NCBI RefSeq assembly: GCF_948472415.1
Contig: NZ_OX419519.1
Coordinates: 2,976,001 to 3,040,000, forward strand
Length of the DNA stretch: 64,000 nt
Reading direction: 5' to 3'
Source: Kitasatospora fiedleri
Lineage (GTDB): Bacteria; Actinomycetota; Actinomycetes; Streptomycetales; Streptomycetaceae
Below the pieces are notes generated by a model. That model ran no database searches, was not told the origin of the DNA, and saw nothing but the letters and a program-made list of their open reading frames with translations. Positions within the stretch are counted from its first letter, which is position 1. Each line of letters begins with the position of its first letter. The position numbers and the translations under genes were made by a program. Shown here piece by piece: positions 46,922 through 54,364 of this stretch.

Positions 46922-47740
46922 TCAGGCGACCAGCTCGCCGAAGGCGTGCACGGTGTCGCCGGAGCGGTTGAGCTGCTCGTCCTCGCGCATCCGGCGCAGC
47001 GCGCGCCAGATGGAGCTCTTCACGGTGCCGACGCTGATGCCGAGGATGTCGGCGATCTCCGGGTCGGTGCGGCCCTCGTAGTAGCGCAGCACGAGCATGG
47101 TGCGCTGGTTCTCGGGCAGCTTGGCGAGCGCCTGCCAGAGCACGGCGCGCAGCTCGGTGCCGCCCATCGCGTCGGTGTCGCCGGCGTGCTCGGGGAGTTC
47201 CTCGGTCGGGTACTCGTTGACCTTGCGGCGGCGCCAGGCGGAGATGTGCAGGTTGGTCATGGTGCGGCGGAGGTACCCGCCGACGGCGGCCTTGTCGGTG
47301 ATCCGGCCCCAGGCGCGGTAGGTGGAGAAGAGCGCGCTCTGCAGCAGGTCCTCGGCCTCGTAGCGGTCGCCGGTGAGGTGGTAGGCGGTGGCGTACAGGG
47401 AGGCGCGGCGCTCGCGGACGTACGCGGTGAACTCGGCGATGTCGCGCGCCTCGTCCGCCTCGGCGGCCGGGTGCTCCCCCTGCGCGCCCCCCTGGTCGGC
47501 CTGCTCACCCCGGAAGGTCTGCGGCGCGAGCCGCAGCGTCCGGCCCGCCACCGGGTTCCCGGTCCGGTGGTGGACGGTGTCCCCGCTCCTGGTCCCCACG
47601 ACCGGGCGACGGGTCCCGGCGTTGTGCGCGCACCCCCGGACGAGCACGGTGCCGGCGTTCTCCTCCTCGTGCCGCGGCCGGTTGGCGCCGAGGACGGCGG
47701 AACGCGGCCCGGCGTTTCGGGTCGTCAGCGTTGCGGTCAT
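46922..47740 (-). CDS. sigQ: ECF sigma factor SigQ (SigE-like family)
   Basis: This 272-residue alternative sigma factor has region 2 at ASLYATAYHLTGDRYEAEDLLQSALFSTYRAW and region 4 at LPENQRTMLVLRYYEGRTDPEIADILGISVGTVKSSIWRAL. The N-terminal 95 residues are unstructured and variable, and the true start may be internal. It is divergent from afsQ1 with an AfsQ1 box between them, exactly as in S. coelicolor, where AfsQ1 activates sigQ and SigQ opposes AfsQ1 effects on antibiotic genes. Confidence 0.88.
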   Translation of the reverse strand: MTATLTTRNAGPRSAVLGANRPRHEEENAGTVLVRGCAHNAGTRRPVVGTRSGDTVHHRTGNPVAGRTLRLAPQTFRGEQADQGGAQGEHPAAEADEARDIAEFTAYVRERRASLYATAYHLTGDRYEAEDLLQSALFSTYRAWGRITDKAAVGGYLRRTMTNLHISAWRRRKVNEYPTEELPEHAGDTDAMGGTELRAVLWQALAKLPENQRTMLVLRYYEGRTDPEIADILGISVGTVKSSIWRALRRMREDEQLNRSGDTVHAFGELVA

Positions 47741-47864
47741 CGGGCACCCCCATGGTCGGTACGAGCGGATCTGCGCCGCCGCGGCTCCGGGCGTCGGCCC
47801 GGCGCCGTTCTGCGGCGACGAGGAAAATCCTGCCGTCCGCGCGTCATGGCGGTGTCCGCCGACT

Positions 47865-47880
47865 GTCACAGGGCTGTCAC
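47865..47880. promoter_or_regulatory. AfsQ1-binding box
   Basis: GTCACAGGGCTGTCAC fits the published AfsQ1 consensus GTnAC-N6-GTnAC exactly. It lies in the 261-nt sigQ-afsQ1 divergent gap, 125 nt from the sigQ start. Confidence 0.85.
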
Positions 47881-48001
47881 AAGGAGGGCGGTCCGTGACG
47901 GTCGGGCGCCCCGCGAATCCGGACGCCGGAGCCGCGCGGTCCGGTTCCCGGTGCGCCGGGGGTCACCCGGGTGGGTGCTTCCGGAGGCGGGGTGGGACAC
48001 A

Positions 48002-48721
48002 ATGACCCCCGTGTCTTTCCTGCTTCTGATCGAGGACGACGACGCCATTCGCACCGGCCTCGAACTCGCCCTCACCCGCCAGGGTCACCGGGTGGCCGCC
48101 GCCGCGTCCGGCGAGGACGGCCTGCGCCTGTTCAAGGAGCAGCGCCCGGACCTGATCGTGCTCGACGTGATGCTGCCCGGCATCGACGGCTTCGAGGTGT
48201 GCCGGCGCATCCGCCGCACCGACCAGCTGCCGATCATCCTGCTGACCGCGCGCTCCGACGACATCGACGTGGTGGTCGGCCTGGAGTCCGGCGCCGACGA
48301 CTACGTGGTGAAGCCGGTGCAGCCCCGGGTGCTGGACGCCCGGATTCGCGCGGTGCTGCGCCGCGGCGAGCGGGAGAACTCGGACTCGGCGGCGTACGGC
48401 GGCCTGGTGATCGACCGTTCGGCGATGACCGTCACCAAGGACGGCCAGGACCTCCAGCTGACCCCGACCGAGCTGCGGCTGCTGCTGGAGCTGAGCCGCC
48501 GCCCCGGGCAGGCGCTCTCCCGCCAGCAGCTGCTGCGGCTGGTGTGGGAGCACGACTACCTGGGCGACTCCCGGCTGGTGGACGCCTGCGTGCAGCGGCT
48601 GCGGGCGAAGGTCGAGGACGTGCCCTCCGCGCCGACCCTGATCCGGACCGTCCGCGGCGTCGGCTACCGGCTCGACCCCCCGCGCGTGACACTTCCCCTC
48701 CGACTGGTGAGCCCTTCGTGA
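48002..48721 (+). CDS. afsQ1: Response regulator AfsQ1
   Basis: This 239-residue OmpR-family regulator has phospho-acceptor Asp55 in VLDVMLPGIDG, acidic pair near residue 11-13 and Lys in DDYVVKPVQ. The winged helix contains LTPTELRLLLELSRRPGQALSR and ends TVRGVGYRLDPP. The protein is nearly identical in its landmarks to S. coelicolor AfsQ1, which responds to nitrogen (glutamate) conditions and activates antibiotic genes and sigQ. The ATG at 48002 is used; the GTG at 48011 is possible. Its stop overlaps the afsQ2 start (GTGA). Confidence 0.94.
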   Translation: MTPVSFLLLIEDDDAIRTGLELALTRQGHRVAAAASGEDGLRLFKEQRPDLIVLDVMLPGIDGFEVCRRIRRTDQLPIILLTARSDDIDVVVGLESGADDYVVKPVQPRVLDARIRAVLRRGERENSDSAAYGGLVIDRSAMTVTKDGQDLQLTPTELRLLLELSRRPGQALSRQQLLRLVWEHDYLGDSRLVDACVQRLRAKVEDVPSAPTLIRTVRGVGYRLDPPRVTLPLRLVSPS

Positions 48722-50229
48722 CCGACCATCAGACCGCGCCGCGCCGGGCCCGTTCGGCGTCCTGGCGGCGGCTCAGTTCGCTGCGGGTCCGGCTGATCGC
48801 GGTGTTCGCCGCGGTCGCGCTGGTCACCGCCGTCTCCGCGTCCGGCATCGCCTACTGGCTGAACCGCGACGCGGTGCTCAAGCGCGCCCAGGACACCGCG
48901 CTGAACGACTTCCGCGGTTCGCTGACCCGGAACGTCTCGCAGCTGCCGCTGCACCCGTCCTGCGCGGACCTGCGGGCGCTGGCGGTGCAGGTGGCCAGCT
49001 CCGGGCTGGCGTACGACGTGGTGGTGGTGGACGACTCGGTGCCGGACTGCACCGCGTCCTCCGACCCGATCGCGTTCGGCCTGCGCCAGGTGCCGGCCGC
49101 GCTGCTCACCGCGGTGAACAAGCCGCGCGAGACCGGCCCCGGCAACCCGTACCAGTACCACCTGTACTGGCAGCGGGTGAACCTGGCCGGGCCGTACGTG
49201 GTCGGCGGGACGAAGGTGGTGCCGGGCGGGCCGACCGCCTACATGTTCAAGTCGCTGCAGAACGAGCGGGCCGACCTGAACACCCTGGGCGTCTCGTTGG
49301 CGATCGCCACCCTGCTGGCCCTGGTCGGCTCGGCGCTGCTCGCCCAGGCCGCCTCGGCGACCGTGCTGCGGCCGGTGCGCCGGCTCGGGGACGCCGCCCG
49401 GCGGCTCGGCGAGGGCGAGCTGGACACCCGGCTCGACGTCGAGGGAAACGACGAACTCGCCGACCTGGCACGGACGTTCAACCGCACTGCGGAGTCGCTG
49501 TCGGAGCAGGTCGCGGAGCTGAGCGCGCGCGAGGCGCAGTCCCGCCGGTTCGTCGCCGACATGTCGCACGAGCTGCGCACCCCGCTGACCGCGATGACCG
49601 CCGTCACCGACATCCTGGAGGACGAGGCCGACGTCCTCGACCCGATGATCGAGCCGGCCGTGCGGATCGTGGTCTCCGAGACCCGCCGGCTCTCCGGCCT
49701 GGTGGAGAACCTGATGGAGGTGACCCGGTTCGACGCGGGCACCGCCAAGCTGGTCGCCGACGAGGTCGACATGGCCGACCTGATCATGTCCTGCATCGAC
49801 GGCCGGGCCTGGTACGACGCGGTCGAACTGGACGCGCCGCGCGGCATCCTGGCCGTGGTCGACCCGCGCCGCCTGGACGTGGTGTTCGCCAACCTGATCG
49901 GCAACGCGCTCAAGCACGGCGGCTCCCCGGTGAAGGTGAAGGTCCGCCAGGACGACGAGGCGCACACCGTGGTGGTGTCGGTCTCCGACGGCGGCCCCGG
50001 CATCCCGGAGGACGTGCTGCCGCACGTCTTCGACCGCTTCTACAAGGCCGACAAGGGCCGGGCCCGCTCCGAGGGCAGCGGCCTGGGCCTGTCCATCGCC
50101 GAGGCCAACGCCCGCATCCACGGCGGCGACATCACCGCCGCCAACAACCCGGACGGCCCCGGCGCGGTCTTCACCCTCACCCTGCCGCTCACCCAGCCGC
50201 CCGCACCCGGGCCGGAGGACCTGCGATGA
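48718..50229 (+). CDS. afsQ2: Sensor histidine kinase AfsQ2
   Basis: This 503-residue membrane kinase is the partner of AfsQ1. It has a first membrane helix at about 27-48, an extracellular sensor domain to about 185 (with two Cys, in SCADL and PDCTA), a second helix at about 190-215, and a HAMP domain. The H-box FVADMSHELRTPLTAM carries His284, and the ATPase domain has NALKHGG, DGGPGIP, FDRFYK and GSGLGLSIA. Overlap with afsQ1 by 4 nt shows coupled translation. The next gene, a lipoprotein, also overlaps by 4 nt. Confidence 0.94.
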   Translation: MTDHQTAPRRARSASWRRLSSLRVRLIAVFAAVALVTAVSASGIAYWLNRDAVLKRAQDTALNDFRGSLTRNVSQLPLHPSCADLRALAVQVASSGLAYDVVVVDDSVPDCTASSDPIAFGLRQVPAALLTAVNKPRETGPGNPYQYHLYWQRVNLAGPYVVGGTKVVPGGPTAYMFKSLQNERADLNTLGVSLAIATLLALVGSALLAQAASATVLRPVRRLGDAARRLGEGELDTRLDVEGNDELADLARTFNRTAESLSEQVAELSAREAQSRRFVADMSHELRTPLTAMTAVTDILEDEADVLDPMIEPAVRIVVSETRRLSGLVENLMEVTRFDAGTAKLVADEVDMADLIMSCIDGRAWYDAVELDAPRGILAVVDPRRLDVVFANLIGNALKHGGSPVKVKVRQDDEAHTVVVSVSDGGPGIPEDVLPHVFDRFYKADKGRARSEGSGLGLSIAEANARIHGGDITAANNPDGPGAVFTLTLPLTQPPAPGPEDLR

Positions 50230-50537
50230 CCGCCCGCCGACTCCCGCTGCTGGCGCTCGGCGCCCTGCTCGCCACCGCCCTGCTGACCGGGTGCGGCATC
50301 CGCCCCACCGCCGTCCCGGTCGACGCCGGGGCCCCGGCCAGCCGCACCGCCTGCCCGAACGAGGTCACCGTCCCCCTCGCCCCGGACAGCGCCTCCCCCA
50401 TCCCCTCCCCGTCCAGTCCCCCGAAACCGAGCCCCACCCCGACGACCGCTGCCACCACGTCCCCCTCCGCCCTGGCCCCGGCCTCGCCCACGACGGGCGG
50501 GGTGTTCGGCGCGCCATCCCCCAATCACTGCCCCTGA
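50226..50537 (+). CDS. Small lipoprotein of the afsQ operon
   Basis: This 103-residue secreted lipoprotein has a signal peptide with lipobox LLTGC (Cys23), a short conserved segment (IRPTAVPVDAGAPASRTACPNEV) and a Ser/Pro/Thr-rich tail. It overlaps afsQ2 by ATGA, so it belongs to the same operon and may modulate the AfsQ2 sensor domain. S. coelicolor has a lipoprotein in the same place. Confidence 0.85.
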   Translation: MTARRLPLLALGALLATALLTGCGIRPTAVPVDAGAPASRTACPNEVTVPLAPDSASPIPSPSSPPKPSPTPTTAATTSPSALAPASPTTGGVFGAPSPNHCP

Positions 50538-50572
50538 CCGCCCGGCCGGAGAACGACCTCACCGGACTGGCC

Positions 50573-50597
50573 GCCTCGGCCCACGACCCGCCGAGGC
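50573..50597 (+). terminator. afsQ operon terminator
   Basis: GCCTCGGC (50573-50580) and GCCGAGGC (50590-50597) pair perfectly with a 9-nt loop, 36 nt after the lipoprotein stop. Confidence 0.65.
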
Positions 50598-50679
50598 CGA
50601 CCGGGGCGACGGCTCCGGTCGCCGGGGACCACCGCCCTCAGAAGGCTTTTTCACGATCGCGTCACGAGATTCCAGGATG

Positions 50680-50967
50680 TCAGGGAATATAACCTGGATG
50701 CCAATCCAGACTCTCCACTGCAGCCAATTCACTGCACTCAAGGAAGGCCATCAATCGAACCATTTCCGACGGTGAATCGTAGGAAATATGACGTGACTCC
50801 ACGTGGCCGTCTTCCAGGTATTCGAAAATCAGCGCCCCACTCTGGAACGCCGAGATAGACCGTGAATCTTCGTCTTCACAAATGGAGACATTTGGATGTT
50901 CGACGTCGATCGGAATATCCAACTCTCCCACAAGGAGAGCAATGACTGATTCACTCCCCTTTTCCAT
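50680..50967 (-). CDS. Small acidic protein, possible orphan immunity protein
   Basis: This 95-residue acidic soluble protein is of unknown family. It reads MEKGSESVIALLVGELDIPI near the start and ends LDWHPGYIP. The ATG at 50967 follows AAGGTGG and is preferred over a longer frame. Base composition is markedly lower in GC than the afsQ genes beside it, marking the border of accessory DNA. Size, acidity and place at the edge of an RHS toxin locus suggest an immunity gene, but no family was recognised. Confidence 0.6.
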   Translation of the reverse strand: MEKGSESVIALLVGELDIPIDVEHPNVSICEDEDSRSISAFQSGALIFEYLEDGHVESRHISYDSPSEMVRLMAFLECSELAAVESLDWHPGYIP

Positions 50968-51375
50968 TTTTCCACCTTTTTGGGTGACGGTGGAAGTCAT
51001 CAGCACCTCGTCTCAGTTTGGCGGTGCGCCATTGAGGATCGCCCACTCCGCATACCCTCCCGGACCCGCCAGGATGGAGCAAGCTCTACCAGACGGAGCC
51101 AGGCCGGCGTTGAGGCTCGGTGGCCAGCCCCCCCCCCGTTACCGTCTTCGTGGCTCCGCAATGGGGTCACCGGCCTTCGGGTCCGGCATGACTTCCCCCC
51201 CTTGTTGTCCATGATCCGAGGGGTGGTGTCACCGCGCCCGAAGGCATCGACGGACCGCTGATGAGGGGCTTGAGCACCGGCTTCACCCCGGGCCGGAAGA
51301 GCTCTCCGTAACGTGGATGTGGCAGCTCGGTGCCCAGGCAAGGCCGGACGAGAAGTGTGACGGAGGGGCCTGCAC
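50968..51375. other. Upstream flank and probable left end of the IS110 element
   Basis: This is 408 nt without a clear gene. It has a run of ten C at 51128-51137. A minus-strand frame at about 51000-51200 ends in a protein-like stretch (AWLRLVELAPSWRVREGMR) and may be a gene remnant. The last 140 nt before the transposase hold short hairpins (for example CCGGC/GCCGG around 51280-51295 and GGCA/TGCC around 51327-51340). In the IS110 group this interval normally carries the element's left end and a bridge RNA; the exact boundary is not determined. Confidence 0.35.
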
Positions 51376-52578
51376 GTGATCGACACCGGCGACATCGACG
51401 TCTTCCTCGGCCTGGACGTCGGCAAGGGCGAACACCACGCCACAGCCGTCACCCCGGCCGGGAAGAAGGCGTTCGACAAGCGTCTGCCCAACACCGAGCC
51501 CAAGCTCCGCGAGCTGTTCGCCAAGCTGCAGGCCAAGCACGGGACGGTGCTGGTCGTGGTCGACCAGCCGGCCTCGATCGGCGCTCTGCCGCTTGCGGTC
51601 GCGCGGGCCATGGGCTGCCCGGTCGCCTACCTGCCGGGGCTGACGATGCGGCGGATCGCCGATCTCTATCCGGGCGAGGCGAAGACCGACGCGAGAGACG
51701 CGTTCATCATCGCGGACGCGGCCCGGGCGATGCCGCACACGCTGCGGGCCATCGACGGCGAGGACGAGACGATCGCCGAACTGGAGATGATCGTCGGGTT
51801 CGACGACGATTTGGCCGGCGAGGCGACCAGGGTCGCAAACCGGCTCCACGGCCTGCTGACCCAGATCCACCCGTCGCTGGAACGGGTGCTGGGGCCGCAG
51901 TTGCAGCACCCGGCCGTCCTAGCCCTGCTGGAGCGGTCCGGCTCACCGGCACAGATACACAAGGCGGGCCGTCGGCGGCTGGTCACGCTGCTGCGGCCGA
52001 AGGCGCCGAGGATGGCCGAGCGGCTGGTCGAGGAGATCTTCGCCGCGCTGGACGAGCAGACGGTCGTCGTTCCGGGGACCGAGGCGGCCGCGCTGATCGT
52101 CCCGAGCCTGGCCGGATCCCTGGCTGCCGTCCTCGACCAGCGCAAACTGCTGGCCGAGCGGATCGAGGAACTCCTGGAGGACCACCCCCTGTCGAAGGTC
52201 CTGACCTCGATGCCGGGAGTCGGCGTCAGGACCGGAGCCCGGATCCTGATCGAGGTCGGCGACGGCAGCACGTTCCCGACCGCCGGCCACCTCGCCGCCT
52301 ACGCAGGCCTCGCCCCGGCGACCCGGAGCTCGGGGTCCTCGATCCGCGGCGAACAGCCCTCCAGGAGAGGGAACAAGCAGCTCAAACGGGCCTTCTTCCT
52401 CTCCGCGTTCGCGGCCCTGGGCGACCCGGCATCGCGGGCCTACTACGACAAGAAGATCACCCAGGGCAAGCACCACACCCAGGCCCTGCTCTGTCTCGCC
52501 AGACGCCGGGCCGACGTCCTCTTCGCCATGCTCCGCGACGGAACCTTCTACGAACCCCGGCCCACCGCCACGGTCTGA
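51376..52578 (+). mobile_element. IS110-family transposase (DEDD), apparently intact
   Basis: This 400-residue recombinase has an N-terminal RuvC-like domain with Asp14 in LGLDVGK, Asp63 in VVVDQP where most relatives have Glu, and Asp105/Asp108 in KTDARDAF. A coiled middle precedes the C-terminal Tnp domain with MPGVGVRTGARILIE, AAYAGLAPATRSSGSSIRG and RRGNKQLKRAFF, which holds the catalytic Ser. No frameshift or stop interrupts it. IS110 elements lack terminal inverted repeats, so ends cannot be set by eye. It lies within the immunity-gene side of the RHS locus. The GTG at 51376 is the likely start. Confidence 0.9.
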
Positions 52579-52579
52579 G

Positions 52580-52819
52580 TCACCGAGATCCCGAATCCCC
52601 ACAGACCGGACAGTCGTACTCGTCGACCGAGTCCAGGGCGACCGGGTGGCCGCAGAAGTCACACGGCCGCAAGCCCTCATCAGCGGACACCCGGACAATC
52701 GACTCGTCTTCCATGCCCGTCACAGTGCCAGGCGCTCCCTCGAACCCATCACCGACCCCCTTGACCAAACACATAGGGGCACCCCCCCCGAAATCCGCCT
52801 GTATCACCGGTAAGTTCAT
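52580..52819 (-). CDS. Small zinc-ribbon ORF next to the IS element
   Basis: This open frame of 79 codons from the ATG at 52819 (or 44 from 52714) ends with two CxxC pairs, CDFCG and CPVCG, spaced 18 residues, as in a zinc ribbon. Its stop codon lies 2 nt beyond the transposase stop, so its 3' end may be part of the IS right end, and the gene may have been cut by the insertion. Function is unknown. Confidence 0.45.
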   Translation of the reverse strand: MNLPVIQADFGGGAPMCLVKGVGDGFEGAPGTVTGMEDESIVRVSADEGLRPCDFCGHPVALDSVDEYDCPVCGDSGSR

Positions 52820-52951
52820 GCTGCCACGTCCGGCTCCGCCTGCACCGGGACCTGATTCGAGGACTTGAACCGGCACGTCCACAGCCCACCGGACAACGAT
52901 CAGCATCAATCGACCAACTATGATCGCGATCCACGGCCGGAGCATTGGAGT
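52820..52951. other. Short gap in the accessory region
   Basis: This is 132 nt between two minus-strand frames. No promoter or terminator was recognised. Confidence 0.3.
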
Positions 52952-53719
52952 TCAGCGGTCGATTACAGAGTCCAACCGGTCCTGAAATTCGTCCGCCGTG
53001 ACCGATATTTTTCGATCACGACCGGAAATTCTCCACTGGTCGGACCACTCGATCCTGCAGTTTTCACTCCGCTGGTCCCGCAGCTTCAGATACGCGTCCG
53101 GAACACCCCCCATTTCGCGTAACTCGTGCGCCAGACGGTCGGAGGAAACAAAAAGCGGAAGGTCACCGATGGTCCCGGCATCGGACTTCGGGCTGTCGAA
53201 GCCGGAAAGCACATAAGGGCTGGCCGATCGATCCAGATCCGCTGCCCTGAGTATCCGCTTGTAGCGCTCCGCTGTCTGATCCGCGGTCTCCACGCCGGAG
53301 ATCTCCTCAGAATAAGCCGAGGAAGTCACGAAAACCGCGTTGTGAAATTCGGCGCCCTCCGCATGGAAGCGATGCGCCTGCGGCCTGACGCGCCCTACCG
53401 CGTCGAAGCCCCACCCCTCCGACGAGAAGCCACTCAGCACGATCATCGGATTCGGCCGATCGAGGAACTCGACCTCCTATTCCCGCGCAAATTCCAGGAC
53501 ATCGCGGAAGAAGTGAGGATGATAGGTTTCCTTGCTGTTTATGCGGAACGCATATCGCCGGTCCGAGTACAGCCAGGTCGGCTGGATGAGGCCGGGAGCA
53601 GGAAACCACTCCTAGGCATCGGAGACGCCAAGGAGTGGCCTCACATCAAGGGCTCGATTTCTATTTGGCTCCGCCGACCAACCCCCTGCGACTCTGTCTT
53701 CGTCCGTAAAGTTGGTCAT
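52952..53719 (-). pseudogene. Accessory gene interrupted by two in-frame TAG codons
   Basis: One frame runs from the ATG at 53719 to the TGA at 52952 (255 sense positions) and is protein-like throughout, but has TAG at codons 36 (53612-53614) and 81 (53477-53479). Before, between and after the stops the reading stays coherent: MTNFTDEDRVAGGW at the start, IQPTWLYSDRRYAFRINSKE in the middle, MIVLSGFSSEGWGFD after the second stop. Both codons differ from CAG (Gln) by one transition. The last part alone (from 53446, 164 residues) could still be made. The family is not recognised; the place behind the RHS toxin suggests an old immunity or toxin-associated gene. Confidence 0.75.
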
Positions 53720-53770
53720 CCTATGCCCGCGTGCGGGTGTCCAGTGCGGTGCCTCGACATCTGACGGGGG

Positions 53771-54355
53771 TCACTGCCCGGAGTAGAACCGGGGAACGGC
53801 ATCACTTAGATACCAGAACCAGAAATTCCGCCGCGCCTCAGAGTCGCCGGATTCCTCCCAGACGGCACCACCACCGATCGCAATGGCAGCGTAGAGCGAC
53901 GGGTCCCAGGCTTCCGGGTCGATGTCGAGGTCACCAGCATCAGGGTCGACCGAGAAGCCCCCCTCGATGACATCCCGGTTAACTGCCCAACAAGCGAATC
54001 CAGCCGAGATCGCCGGAAAGTAATCCGCTCCCAATTGGAACTTATTGTCGAGGAAGGTGTTGAGTCGACCCAGCTCTTGCGGCTCCGAAGTCAAGTCCAG
54101 CTCCGGCCGCTCCGGAATCGCCCCCCCTATCGGAGAGGCGACTGGAAGCCCGGTAGGAAATCGGCTCTCCCAAATCGGCCATGCCTTCACTGCAGAGGCC
54201 GCAGAGAGGCGCAGGTAAGAACCCCAATGATCCAACCTAGTGGATTCCTGGATCTCGTCATGGAGTCTACGCCTAAAAGCGTGGTCGAACTCACCCTCTT
54301 CGGAAACAAGATCGAGGTACGGACGGCAGATTTCGACCACTCCCGCATCAAACAT
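53771..54355 (-). CDS. Immunity-like protein of the RHS toxin
   Basis: This 194-residue acidic soluble protein starts 9 nt after the toxin stop with AGGA placed 7 nt before its ATG (54355). A TTG one codon earlier is in frame. Helix-rich pattern with RLDHWGSYLRLSAASAVKAW, PIWESRFP, LDNKFQLGADYFPAISAGFACWAVNRD and an acidic C-terminal half. It loosely resembles the Imm5 group of polymorphic-toxin immunity proteins (from memory, unverified). The tight coupling to the toxin cistron is the main support for an antitoxin role. Confidence 0.65.
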   Translation of the reverse strand: MFDAGVVEICRPYLDLVSEEGEFDHAFRRRLHDEIQESTRLDHWGSYLRLSAASAVKAWPIWESRFPTGLPVASPIGGAIPERPELDLTSEPQELGRLNTFLDNKFQLGADYFPAISAGFACWAVNRDVIEGGFSVDPDAGDLDIDPEAWDPSLYAAIAIGGGAVWEESGDSEARRNFWFWYLSDAVPRFYSGQ

Positions 54356-54364
54356 CAATTCATC

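Noticed and set aside
46946..48001. Upstream extension of the afsQ1 frame
   Set aside because: It overlaps sigQ on the other strand and the AfsQ1 box; the receiver domain begins properly at 48002.
51128..51137. Ten-C run as a phase-variation switch
   Set aside because: No convincing gene spans it; it lies in non-coding or remnant DNA, and run length is prone to sequencing error.
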